A stretch of 64,000 nucleotides of DNA, taken from DATIUV01 sp049322755 (GTDB taxonomy: Bacteria > Pseudomonadota > Gammaproteobacteria > Burkholderiales > UBA6910). The notes below the pieces were generated by a model. It did not search any database, was not told the DNA's origin, and saw nothing but the letters and a program-made list of their open reading frames with translations. Both the position numbers and the translations under genes were made by a program. Below, in pieces: positions 19,609 through 26,836 of the stretch (positions within the stretch are counted from its first letter, which is position 1; every line of letters begins with the position of its first letter). The stretch is taken from the NCBI GenBank assembly GCA_049322755.1, contig JBMOQX010000067.1, forward strand, positions 155,062-219,061. The letters run 5' to 3'.

Positions 19609-20448
19609 TCAGGCCTTGCCGTCCAGACGGTCAACGGCATGGCTGGTGGTCCAGACCCCGTTGGCGATGAAGCGGAAGTTGGTGAGCGCGGCCAGGTAGC
19701 CGTCGCCCTCCGGCAGGATTGCCGCGGCGGTGGCGTCCTTCACGACCGCCACCTCGAAGCCCTGCTCCAGCAGTTCCCGCAGGTGCGACTCGACACACAG
19801 GTTGGCCGACATGCCCGCCAGCACCACCTGATCGACGCGCTTCTTGCGCAGCTGCAGCACCAGGTCGTTCTGCTCGGGACCATAGACCTTGTGCGGTGAC
19901 GTGATGATGGTCTTGCCGTCCAGGATGTATTGCTTGTACTCCGGCAGGAAATCGGCGCCGGAACCGTCGAAGCCCTCCATCGAGTACGCGCTGTTGCGGT
20001 CGAACATCCTGATGTTGTGCATCAGCTTTTCCAGCGCGCCCTCGAACTTCCAGCCCTTGTCGGTGGGGTAGTAGTAGTGGGGGGATACCGCCACGGTGAT
20101 TCCGACCGCCTTCGCGGTCGCGAACAGGCGCCCGATGTTCTCCACCACGTTGTGCTGCTTGACGCTCTCGCCCACCGCGCCCCAGGCGACGCCTTTCGGG
20201 CTCAGGAAATCCACCTGCGGGTCGATGACCACCAGCGCGGTGCGCGCCAGGTCCAGTTTCATGTCGGAGGGCGGCAGCATCGGCTTCGCCGGGTCGGCGT
20301 ACTTGTCGGCGGCTCCGGCACCGGCCGCCACGGGGACCGCGACGGCGCCCGCGGCGAGTGTGGCGGCAACGGCGGCGCCGTTCGCCAGGAACCGGCGCCG
20401 TCCGGCATCGGCGGCGTCGGTAAGGGATTCGGTCCTGTCTGCGGACAT
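19609..20448 (-). CDS. Isochorismatase-family cysteine hydrolase with Tat-type signal
   Basis: 279 residues. A twin-arginine-like leader (GRRRFLANGAAVAATLAAG) precedes the hydrolase domain, so a periplasmic location is likely. Catalytic residues are visible: Asp in ALVVIDPQVDFL, Lys in ITSPHKVYGPEQ, and Cys in GMSANLCVESHLRELLEQGF. The family hydrolyses amides or enol ethers; the substrate is unknown. An AGGAG site precedes the ATG at 20448. The gene lies 42 bp after the carboxymuconolactone decarboxylase-like gene in an operon opposite an AraC regulator. Confidence 0.9.
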   Translation of the reverse strand: MSADRTESLTDAADAGRRRFLANGAAVAATLAAGAVAVPVAAGAGAADKYADPAKPMLPPSDMKLDLARTALVVIDPQVDFLSPKGVAWGAVGESVKQHNVVENIGRLFATAKAVGITVAVSPHYYYPTDKGWKFEGALEKLMHNIRMFDRNSAYSMEGFDGSGADFLPEYKQYILDGKTIITSPHKVYGPEQNDLVLQLRKKRVDQVVLAGMSANLCVESHLRELLEQGFEVAVVKDATAAAILPEGDGYLAALTNFRFIANGVWTTSHAVDRLDGKA

Positions 20449-20490
20449 CTTCAGTCTCCTTTGTCGATTGCGGGGCGTAAGGATTACGCG

Positions 20491-21027
20491 TTACAGCTTC
20501 GGCACCGCGGGAAAATCCAGCGGCGTCCGGTGCACCCGGTTGAACAGGTTGGTGAAGACGGTCTGCGAGATCACCAGCAGCGCCTCGGCGATCTGCGCGT
20601 CGTTGAACCCGGCGGCTTTCACCACGGCAAGATCGTCATCGGAGACCCGACCGCGGGGTTCGAGCGCCGAGCGGACGAACGCCACCAGCGCGCCGAGGCG
20701 CGGATTTCGCGACGTGCCGCGGCGGGCGCCGATCACGTCCGCGTCGCTGAGGCCGGCTTTCCTGCCCAGCAGCGTGTGTGCCGCGAGGCAGTAGTCGCAG
20801 CCGTAAGCCTCGCTCACCGTGAGCTTGATCGCTTCGATTTCCGCGCTTGTCAGCTGTCCTTTCTTTAGCAGTCCGTCGGTGTGCAGGACCCCCTCCAGCG
20901 CCGTCGGACTGTTGCCGATGCCCTGGTAGATGTTGGGTACGCCGCCCACCGCGCGGGTGATCGCGTCGTACAGTTCCTTGGTCGCCCCGCTCGCTTGGGC
21001 GGGCGTGACCACGTTGAGTCGTGCCAT
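20491..21027 (-). CDS. Carboxymuconolactone decarboxylase/AhpD-family protein
   Basis: 178 residues with the AhpD-like motif EAYGCDYCLAAHTLLG: a CxxC redox pair followed by His, with the preceding Glu. Members act as alkylhydroperoxidase partners or small decarboxylases, so a peroxidase-like role is likely but unproven. The start at 21027 follows AAGGAG at good spacing. It heads an operon of an isochorismatase-like hydrolase and an alpha/beta-hydrolase, and is divergent from an AraC-type regulator across 154 bp. Confidence 0.9.
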   Translation of the reverse strand: MARLNVVTPAQASGATKELYDAITRAVGGVPNIYQGIGNSPTALEGVLHTDGLLKKGQLTSAEIEAIKLTVSEAYGCDYCLAAHTLLGRKAGLSDADVIGARRGTSRNPRLGALVAFVRSALEPRGRVSDDDLAVVKAAGFNDAQIAEALLVISQTVFTNLFNRVHRTPLDFPAVPKL

Positions 21028-21181
21028 GTATGTGCTCCTTGCTTTGCTGGTAACAAATTCCTCGATCGAATCGAGGGCGGTGCTTCCCGGTCGGGAAGGA
21101 GGTGCCACTTTACCGGCAAGCGAATGGACGATAAATGCCGTAAAATCCAAAAAACATGTTCATTCGTACAAAATAGGTTCG

Positions 21182-22108
21182 ATGGATGTACTGAGTGACA
21201 TACTAAGCTCCATCCACCTGGGGGGCGGCGTGCGGTTCCGCTGTGAACTCTCTGCGCCGTGGGGGATGGCGATGCCCTCCAGCGCGGCAGCGGAGTTTCA
21301 CGTGATCGTCCGCGGCAGCTGCTGGCTGCGCGTGCCCGGCGAAAAGGGACCCATCGCGCTGCAGGGCGGCGACGTGGTGGCGTTCCTGCGCGGAGGCGCC
21401 CATCGCATCGCCGATGCGCCGGAGCGGGAGACGCGTCCCATCGGTGAGATCCTGGAGGGGCAGCGCCTGGAGCATTACGGGCCGGTGACCCACGGCGGCG
21501 GCGGGCTGCCGGCCTCCGTGCTGTGCGGCTATTTCGAGTTCGACCGCGACAGCCTGCACCCGCTGGTGGCGGCGCTGCCCGCGTTCATCCACCTGCGGGG
21601 CACCGACACCTCCGAGTTCGCCTGGCTGCAGACCGCGCTCAACTTCATGATCCACGAGACCCAGGCGGCGCGGCCCGGGGCCGACGCGGTCGTCAACCGC
21701 CTGGCGGGCGTGCTGTTCGTTCAGATGGTGCGCGCGTACATCGAGCAGGCGAAATCGCCGCCCGCGATGCTCGCGGCCGTCGCCGACCGGCAGATCGGGG
21801 CCGCGCTGTCGCTCATGCACGAAGCGCCGGCCGAGCCGTGGACGCTGGACACGTTGGCGCGCCGCGCCGGTATGTCGCGCTCGGCGCTGGCAGCCAGGTT
21901 CCACCGGCTGGTCGGCCAGACGCCGATGCAGTACCTCACGCTGTGGCGCATGCAGCTCGCGCGCAGACTGCTCGCCGAGTCGGCGCTCGGCACGATGGCC
22001 GTCGCAGAGCGCGTCGGCTACCAGTCCGAAGCCGCGTTCGGCAAGGCGTTCAAGAAGGCGGTGGGGAAGGGGCCGGGGGCGTATCGGCGGGAAGCGGCGC
22101 AGAGCTGA
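21182..22108 (+). CDS. AraC-family transcriptional regulator with cupin sensor domain
   Basis: 308 residues. The N-terminal 180 residues match the AraC cupin sensor group (FHVIVRGSCWLRVPGE, ALQGGDVVAFLRGGAHRI). The C-terminal 100 residues contain two helix-turn-helix segments (TLDTLARRAGMSRSALAARF and TMAVAERVGYQSEAAFGKAF). The start at 21182 gives MDVLSDILSSIHL, the usual beginning of this group. By position it probably controls the divergent operon starting at 21027. Confidence 0.92.
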   Translation: MDVLSDILSSIHLGGGVRFRCELSAPWGMAMPSSAAAEFHVIVRGSCWLRVPGEKGPIALQGGDVVAFLRGGAHRIADAPERETRPIGEILEGQRLEHYGPVTHGGGGLPASVLCGYFEFDRDSLHPLVAALPAFIHLRGTDTSEFAWLQTALNFMIHETQAARPGADAVVNRLAGVLFVQMVRAYIEQAKSPPAMLAAVADRQIGAALSLMHEAPAEPWTLDTLARRAGMSRSALAARFHRLVGQTPMQYLTLWRMQLARRLLAESALGTMAVAERVGYQSEAAFGKAFKKAVGKGPGAYRREAAQS

Positions 22109-22322
22109 GTGAGGTTCCGCGGCGGACGACAGGCCGTCTCCCGCCTCCCGTTGCGAGGGCAAACTGCGCTCCCGCAGTGGACTCCCGCGCGCCACCTCCC
22201 GTCCGGCGAGGGTGATTCCTGCTCAGGCCGTTCTGCCGCTCGCACGGACTCCCCGCAATCCCGCGTTTGAAACGCCGCAGCATGGGGCGCCGGCCGGCAC
22301 GCGTGCCCACCCATGGCCGCTG

Positions 22323-22721
22323 TCAGCGTGCCGGAGTGCGAGGTTTCTTCGCGGTTGATTTCTTCCGCGCTGCGCCGGCGGGTGGAGGCTTCCCGGCCCT
22401 CAGCGCGGCACCCAACGCCTTGTCGATCCATGGCCGCGCAGCTTCCGGCGTCTCGAAAACCTCCGGCGGCGCCTCGAAGTACTGAAGCTCCACGGATCGC
22501 CCGCGCGCTGCGTAGGTGAAGGGTCGCAGCCCCCGGTCTTCGAAGTCCTGCCGGCCGGCGCCGTCCGCCTTGAGATAGAGCGTATCGCGGACGACGATCG
22601 CGAATATCCGATCATCCTGGTACAGGCCGTGGCCGCCGAACATGGCCTGCACCCGCAGGCCCGGCACGAACGACAGCTGATCGACGACGAAATCCACGAA
22701 ATCGCTGCCCCGCTTGGTCAT
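22323..22721 (-). CDS. TfoX N-terminal domain protein
   Basis: 132 residues. Residues 1-100 match the TfoX N-terminal domain (FVDFVVDQLSFVPGLRVQAM, MFGGHGLYQDDRIFAIVV), and the tail is a short Lys/Ala/Pro-rich stretch. The C-terminal TfoX domain is absent, as in many stand-alone family members. TfoX/Sxy proteins influence competence gene expression in gammaproteobacteria; the role of short stand-alone forms is not settled. The 22109-22322 gap before it holds no gene I can support. Confidence 0.85.
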   Translation of the reverse strand: MTKRGSDFVDFVVDQLSFVPGLRVQAMFGGHGLYQDDRIFAIVVRDTLYLKADGAGRQDFEDRGLRPFTYAARGRSVELQYFEAPPEVFETPEAARPWIDKALGAALRAGKPPPAGAARKKSTAKKPRTPAR

Positions 22722-23230
22722 TCGTTTGCCCTCAACCGTTGCGATGCTCCGGATTGTGACGCGGCCGGACGGCCCGGGGAAGCCGGGCGGCCGCCGGATA
22801 GGGCACGCCTGGCGTTCGGTGCGCGAGCGGGGGGAGAGTGGCCTCTGCGCTCGCCCTTAACGGACCGGCGGGCGCCGGCCCGGAACGGAACTTTCGAGCA
22901 GGGACATCGACCGGCTGAATCCTGCGCTTCGCAAACCCGGCCGGCGCCGATTTCCCCCGAGGCGACTTCCGCCTTGCCGAAACCGTCGCGGTGGCGGCCT
23001 TCTGGCGATCCTGGCGCGATAGACGGAGGGCCAAGCGGTTCGTGTTCTGTAGCCGCGGGCAGCGGCGGGGCCGAGGGTGGGCGGGCCGGCGGCCGGCAAG
23101 GGAAGTTATCCGGGAAGTACACGAGCGAGGGACAGCCAGGTTTGGGGAATTCGTTAATGCTGAGCGAACAGACAGCACGATTCTTGCAACTCCATGAACC
23201 AGAATAGATTCCTGACGCTCGGCCGGGCGG
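22722..23230. other. Gene-poor stretch left of the cassette array
   Basis: About 500 bp with only low-complexity Arg/Pro/Ala-rich frames on both strands. An integrase gene would normally lie here, reading leftwards away from attI, but no tyrosine-recombinase motif is visible in any frame. The only recognisable item is the gene remnant at 22903-22945. Confidence 0.6.
22903..22945 (+). pseudogene. Remnant matching the 3' end of the 88-aa gene at 18151
   Basis: 43 bases here match 18373-18415 at 35 positions (about 81% identity). They encode DIDRLNPALRKPGRR, against DIDRLNPAVRKSSRH in the intact gene. No start or upstream similarity is seen, so this is probably the tail of a decayed or transposed paralogue. 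Confidence 0.5.
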
Positions 23231-23288
23231 TGTTATCCGTCATGCCGATGTGTTATTCAGCACTTTTGCTGTCTAAATCGAGTTAGAC
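23231..23288 (+). other. attI-like recombination site
   Basis: The core site GTTAGAC is at 23282-23288, with the cut expected after its G. An inverted half-site GTCTAAA lies at 23271-23277. Two direct repeats, TGTTATCC (23231) and TGTTATTC (23251), are exactly 20 bp apart. The arrangement resembles attI1 of class 1 integrons, where the two direct repeats are about 19 bp apart and the core lies about 33 bp after the second one. Unlike the attC sites downstream, there is no long stem-loop. Confidence 0.65.
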
Positions 23289-23313
23289 GACCGGAACACG
23301 GAGGAGATCTGCG

Positions 23314-23865
23314 GTGCGAAAGCTAATCATGTGGAATCTCATCACTCTCGATGGTTACTTCGAGGGCGAGAAAAACTGGGACTTACCCTGGCACGAAAAG
23401 GTTTGGGGCGAGGAGCTCGAAAGATTTTCCCTTGAGCAGTTGGAGTCAGCCGACGCGCTTTTGTTCGGGCGCGTAACATATGAGGGCATGGCCGCATATT
23501 GGCAGACGGCGCAGGGAAATATTGCGGATTACATGAACAGTCTCCCGAAGGTGGTCTGTTCGCGCACTCTTCAGACTGACGCCTGGAACAACACGACACT
23601 AGCAAAAGACGACGTAGTGGGGGAAGTGGCCAGGCTGAAGCAACAGGGAAATGGAAACATATACGTCTTCGGAAGCGCCAATCTCTCGAAGACTCTTATG
23701 AGCGCGGGACTTTTTGACGAATATCGCCTTGGTATCGCACCAGTCATTTATGGCAAAGGCAGGCTCTTGTTCGGTGATGGATTAAAACCGCAAGAGCTTA
23801 AGCTGCTCGAATCACGCCCGCTTTCAACGGGCTGCGTGATCCTTCGCTATCAAAGAATGCCGTGA
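23314..23865 (+). CDS. Dihydrofolate reductase-family (RibD C-terminal-like) protein, cassette 1
   Basis: 183 residues. The fold signature MWNLITLDGYFEG, LLFGRVTYEGMAAYW and IYVFGSANLSKTLM matches the RibD C-terminal/DHFR-like family of NADPH-dependent reductases. These stand-alone proteins are usually of unknown substrate; trimethoprim resistance should not be assumed. It starts with GTG at 23314, preceded by GGAGGAG. The base composition is clearly less GC-rich than the chromosomal flanks. The stop lies 22 bp before the R'' box of its attC site, as expected for a cassette gene. Confidence 0.88.
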   Translation: MRKLIMWNLITLDGYFEGEKNWDLPWHEKVWGEELERFSLEQLESADALLFGRVTYEGMAAYWQTAQGNIADYMNSLPKVVCSRTLQTDAWNNTTLAKDDVVGEVARLKQQGNGNIYVFGSANLSKTLMSAGLFDEYRLGIAPVIYGKGRLLFGDGLKPQELKLLESRPLSTGCVILRYQRMP

Positions 23866-23887
23866 ATACCTCGTCCCGAATCGGTTT

Positions 23888-23963
23888 GTCTAACAACGTA
23901 TATGGACAGGCAAAAGCGTCGCGCCGCTCTGCTTTTGCCTGCCGGTTATGGCGGACGTTCGGC
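23888..23963 (+). other. attC site of cassette 1
   Basis: R'' GTCTAAC is at 23888 and R' GTTCGGC at 23957. A perfect 11-bp stem, CAGGCAAAAGC/GCTTTTGCCTG, lies at 23907-23917 and 23931-23941. The R'' box complements the first bases of cassette 1 exactly. Confidence 0.82.
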
Positions 23964-24001
23964 GGCGCAGGAATCGGCGCATTCGGAAGGAGGCATGCAA
24001 G

Positions 24002-25024
24002 ATGGCAGCAACTCGTATCTACCGCTTTCATGAGTACGGCGGCCCCGACAAGTTGAAGTTGGAGTCGGCCCCCCTGCCCGATCCCGGCCCAGGCGAGGTC
24101 CGGGTGCGGGTTCAGGCAATGAGCCTGAACCGGGCCGACCTGCTTTGGCTGGCCAACACCTACGTCGAGACACCGAAGCTACCTGCCCGCCTCGGCTACG
24201 AGGTGGCTGGGGTGGTCGAGGCGGTCGGCCCCGGCGTCACGGCGCACAAGCCCGGCGACCGGGTGAGTTCCCTGCCGGCGTTCTCGATCAGCGACTACGG
24301 CAACTTCGGGGAGACGGCCATCATCCCCGAACGAGGGCTGATGCAGACCCCGAATCGGCTCTCCCCGGCCGAGGGGGCGAGCTTCGCCTTCGCCTACTTC
24401 ACCGGGTACTTCGCCCTGTACGAACTGGCCCGCCTCCAACCGTTCCAGACGGTGCTGGCGACGGCGGCGACGAGCACGACCGGGCTGGCGGCGATCCCTC
24501 TGATCCACAAGGCGGGGGCGACGGTCATCGCCACCACCCGCACGTCGAAGAAGAAGGACGCCCTGCTCAAGGCCGGGGCCGATCACGTCGTCGCCACGGA
24601 CGAAGAAGACCTGACGGCACGGGTCATGGCCATCACCGGGGGCGAGGGGGTCGATGCCGCCTACGACTGCGTGGCCGGGAGCCTGAGCGATCGCATCGCC
24701 CGCTCCGTCCGGGCCGGTGGGCGCTGGATCGTGTACGGCCTGCTCGACACCCCCGGCGGCTTCCCGTGGCTGCCGGCCATCGTTCGCTGCCTCCAGATCA
24801 ACACTTACCAAGTGTTCCAGTTCACGGGCAACCGAAACCTGAAGCTGACGGGCGACGAGGGGGCGTTCGCGCGGTCGAAGCGGTTCATCGCCGCCGGGCT
24901 GGCCGATGGATCGCTGCCCCCGGTCCCCATCGACCGGGAGTTTCAGGGGGTTGAGAGCCTGCCGGAGGCCATGACCTACATGGCTTCCAACGCGGCGGCG
25001 GGCAAGATCGTGGTGCTGGTCTGA
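24002..25024 (+). CDS. Zinc-type alcohol dehydrogenase/quinone oxidoreductase-family protein, cassette 2
   Basis: 340 residues of the medium-chain dehydrogenase/reductase superfamily. The N-terminal catalytic domain has MSLNRADLLW and GYEVAGVVEAVGPGV. The nucleotide-binding domain follows, with TAATSTTGLAAIPLIHKAGA in place of the usual glycine-rich loop. The structural-zinc cysteine cluster is missing, as in quinone oxidoreductases, which use NADPH. The start is the ATG at 24002 with AGGAGG upstream. The GC content is higher than in cassette 1, so the cassettes come from different donors. Confidence 0.88.
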   Translation: MAATRIYRFHEYGGPDKLKLESAPLPDPGPGEVRVRVQAMSLNRADLLWLANTYVETPKLPARLGYEVAGVVEAVGPGVTAHKPGDRVSSLPAFSISDYGNFGETAIIPERGLMQTPNRLSPAEGASFAFAYFTGYFALYELARLQPFQTVLATAATSTTGLAAIPLIHKAGATVIATTRTSKKKDALLKAGADHVVATDEEDLTARVMAITGGEGVDAAYDCVAGSLSDRIARSVRAGGRWIVYGLLDTPGGFPWLPAIVRCLQINTYQVFQFTGNRNLKLTGDEGAFARSKRFIAAGLADGSLPPVPIDREFQGVESLPEAMTYMASNAAAGKIVVLV

Positions 25025-25033
25025 CGCAATCAG

Positions 25034-25130
25034 GCCGAACCAGGCGCTGCAGCAGACGGCGGGGGCACGACGGCTTTCCCGGGTTCATAGCTTCAGCAGC
25101 CCCCGCCGCTGCTGAGGTTTATCGTTGGGC
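25034..25130 (+). other. attC site of cassette 2
   Basis: R'' GCCGAAC is at 25034 and R' GTTGGGC (full consensus) at 25124. A 16-bp stem, 25050-25066 with 25099-25114, is perfect except for one unpaired A at 25056. This is the extrahelical base expected in folded attC. Confidence 0.92.
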
Positions 25131-25147
25131 ATCACGAGACCATCGCT

Positions 25148-25516
25148 ATGCCTGAGCTGATTGTCAAAAGTCCCGCCGAGTTCTCAAACCTTGAGATCGG
25201 CTATTTCATTGCCTGCGTTCGCGCTGGTGGCGAAGTTTCGATTCAAGGCTTAGTCGAGCGAATTCGTAATGCCGCCGCTCTCGTGTTCGCAAAGATCGAT
25301 GGTGGGCTCGTAGGCGTCGCTGCGCTCAAGCGTCCTCTTGCAAGCTATCGTCGCAGTGTCAGTTCCCGTTGCGGTATTCCGCTTTCTGCTGCTGAGTTTC
25401 CTTTTGAGCTTGGCTGGGCACTTGTTGCAGGTTTTTGTTCGCAGTGCTGCCCAACCCGGCAGTCAACAGGACGCTGCGCGATGAAGCCGCGCAGCGCCTG
25501 TTACTTCGAACGTTAG
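25148..25516 (+). pseudogene. Truncated GNAT-type acetyltransferase, cassette 3
   Basis: A 122-residue frame whose first 95 residues resemble the N-terminal half of GNAT proteins common in integron cassettes (MPELIVKSPAEFSNLEIGYF, LVFAKIDGGLVGVAALKRP, EFPFELGWALV). The acetyl-CoA-binding half that should follow is absent: the frame runs straight into the attC site, which encodes the last 20 or so residues. The cassette is only 388 bp and still has intact ends, so the deletion is internal. Activity as an acetyltransferase is unlikely. Confidence 0.7.
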
Positions 25517-25518
25517 AG
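25449..25518 (+). other. attC site of cassette 3
   Basis: R'' GCCCAAC is at 25449 and R' GTTAGAG at 25512. The stem pairs 25465-25480 with 25488-25502, with a single unpaired A at 25471. It is the most regular attC in the array. Confidence 0.93.
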
Positions 25519-25590
25519 GTCGCCCATCGCCCATACGAGAAGCCATACATAGATATGGCTATCAACCTGGTTTCTTGATACCATTTCCGT

Positions 25591-25899
25591 ATGGCTGAAG
25601 CGCGTTTCGATTGGGCCCTTAAGAAGGATCGGGAAAACCAATCGAAACATGGCGTTTCGTTCGCGGAGGCGCAACTCGCTTTTACCGATCCGCGGCGCAT
25701 TATCGCGGAGGACCTGTCGCATAGCGCCGGAGAGCAGCGATATTACTGCTTCGGAGAAGTTGGCGGAGGCGTGTTGACGGTGCGCTTTACCTACCGCGAA
25801 AGGGTTATTCGAATCATCGGCGCCGGTTACTGGCGAAAGGGCAAACGGATTTATGACCGCGAAAATCAGATACACCGACGAACCTCTGGGAAAACTTAA
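25591..25899 (+). CDS. brnT: BrnT-family toxin, cassette 4
   Basis: 102 residues with the BrnT signature RFDWALKKDRENQSKHGVSF near the start, AFTDPRR in the middle and RFTYRERVIRIIGAGYWRK near the end. BrnT proteins are RelE-fold ribonucleases that stop growth by cutting RNA and are neutralised by BrnA-type antitoxins. The antitoxin gene begins inside its last 47 bases. The ATG is 73 bp after the cassette boundary. Confidence 0.88.
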   Translation: MAEARFDWALKKDRENQSKHGVSFAEAQLAFTDPRRIIAEDLSHSAGEQRYYCFGEVGGGVLTVRFTYRERVIRIIGAGYWRKGKRIYDRENQIHRRTSGKT

Positions 25900-26149
25900 A
25901 GTGGTTCCCGACTTCCTGCCTTCGCCGGAAGAATTGGCTATTCGCGAAGAGGGCGTGAAGGTAACGATCGCGCTCTCGAAACGCAGTGTCGAGTTTTTTA
26001 AACGCGAAGCAGAGAAACACGGCACACAGTATCAACGGATGATACGGCGGCTACTCGATACATACGCGCGGCACCATTCGCGACCTCTAACCACCCGCTC
26101 AACCCGGACGCGCGGAAAGTCATCGCGCACCGGTGGGCGTGGACGTTAA
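25853..26149 (+). CDS. BrnA/CopG-like antitoxin, cassette 4
   Basis: 98 residues. The segment VKVTIALSKRSVEFFKREAE followed by KHGTQYQRMIRRLLDTYARH is a ribbon-helix-helix type DNA-binding and dimerisation domain like that of BrnA antitoxins, which repress their own operon. It overlaps brnT by 47 bp. About 20 C-terminal residues (from SRPLTTR) are encoded by the attC site, and the stop lies inside the R' box of the next cassette junction. Excision or a new downstream neighbour could therefore alter the tail. Confidence 0.82.
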   Translation: MTAKIRYTDEPLGKLKVVPDFLPSPEELAIREEGVKVTIALSKRSVEFFKREAEKHGTQYQRMIRRLLDTYARHHSRPLTTRSTRTRGKSSRTGGRGR

Positions 26150-26151
26150 CC
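26085..26151 (+). other. attC site of cassette 4
   Basis: R'' CTCTAAC is at 26085 and R' GTTAACC at 26145. The interior pairs imperfectly (CCGG and CGCGC arms). It lies inside the antitoxin reading frame. Confidence 0.8.
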
Positions 26152-26160
26152 CTCCGACCC

Positions 26161-26400
26161 ATGGCGCCCACCGTGCTCCGTGATGGCCAGTTCCGGCTCT
26201 TCTTCTTTTCGCGCGAAGAGACGAGAATTCATGTTCACGTTGCACATCCAGACGGTGAAGCAAAGTTCTGGCTTGCGCCAACGGTTTCGCTGGCGAACCA
26301 CGTTGGGTTGTCAGCGCGGCAGTTGAGGGAAGCCCAGTCCGTCGTCGAGCGCCATCTTGAGGAGATTCAACATGCCTGGACCCGTCACTTCGGCGGCTGA
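26161..26400 (+). CDS. DUF4160 protein, cassette 5
   Basis: 79 residues matching the DUF4160 pattern: APTVLRDGQFRLFFFSREET, then RIHVHVAHPDGEAKFWLAPT. This small family is nearly always next to a DUF2442 gene and has been proposed to form toxin-antitoxin-like pairs. The pairing holds here: the DUF2442 gene begins 29 bp before this stop. The gene starts only 15 bp into the cassette, so translation depends on signals at the boundary. Confidence 0.85.
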   Translation: MAPTVLRDGQFRLFFFSREETRIHVHVAHPDGEAKFWLAPTVSLANHVGLSARQLREAQSVVERHLEEIQHAWTRHFGG

Positions 26401-26629
26401 AGTCACGCACGTGTCCCGCCACGGCATTTGGCTGCTGCTCGGCGACGAGGAACTGTTCTTGCCGTTCGAGATGTTTCCATGGTTCAAATCGGCAACGATC
26501 GAGCAGATATCGGAAGTTGAATGGCCGACGAAAGATCACGTGTATTGGCCACAGTTGGATATCGACTTGTCCGTCGCATCCATTCGGGATCCAACGGCCT
26601 TTCCGCTTATCTCCAAGGTCCCGGGTTAA
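26372..26629 (+). CDS. DUF2442 protein, cassette 5
   Basis: 85 residues from the ATG at 26372 (MPGPVTSAAEVTHVSRHGIW). FLPFEMFPWFKSATIEQIS and YWPQLDIDLSVASI are characteristic of DUF2442, a small DNA-binding-like partner of DUF4160. Overlap with the preceding frame suggests coupled translation. The TAA stop is formed by the R'' box itself, GGTTAAC. Confidence 0.85.
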   Translation: MPGPVTSAAEVTHVSRHGIWLLLGDEELFLPFEMFPWFKSATIEQISEVEWPTKDHVYWPQLDIDLSVASIRDPTAFPLISKVPG

Positions 26630-26680
26630 CTTGTCGTTGGTGCCGACACTCTTCGAGCGCGGTACAACTCGACGTTAGGC
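26624..26680 (+). other. attC site of cassette 5
   Basis: R'' GGTTAAC is at 26624 and R' GTTAGGC, the commonest consensus, at 26674. At 57 bp it is the shortest in the array, with an imperfect stem (GTTGGTGCCG with CGGTACAAC). Confidence 0.85.
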
Positions 26681-26836
26681 TTCCAAGAATCTCTCTGTCA
26701 GCCTCACAGCCGCTACTCTTCCCCCGCGCTGGGGCGGGCACATCTATTTGTTGAATTACACCGCAAGAATCGGAGTGTCGCTCGGCTCAAATAACCCTAT
26801 ATTGGGTGCATTCCAAGAGTAGATGGGAGAATGCAC

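Noticed and set aside
22629..23207. Frames on both strands left of the array, considered as an integron integrase
   Set aside because: No tyrosine-recombinase motifs are present and the composition is low complexity; no remnant of intI could be recognised.
23314..23865. Cassette 1 protein as a trimethoprim-resistance DHFR
   Set aside because: It belongs to the RibD C-terminal-like branch of the fold, not to DfrA/DfrB; resistance cannot be inferred.
26798..26803. TATATT as a -10 box inside cassette 6
   Set aside because: No acceptable -35 hexamer at 16-18 bp; AT-rich hexamers are expected in this lower-GC stretch.
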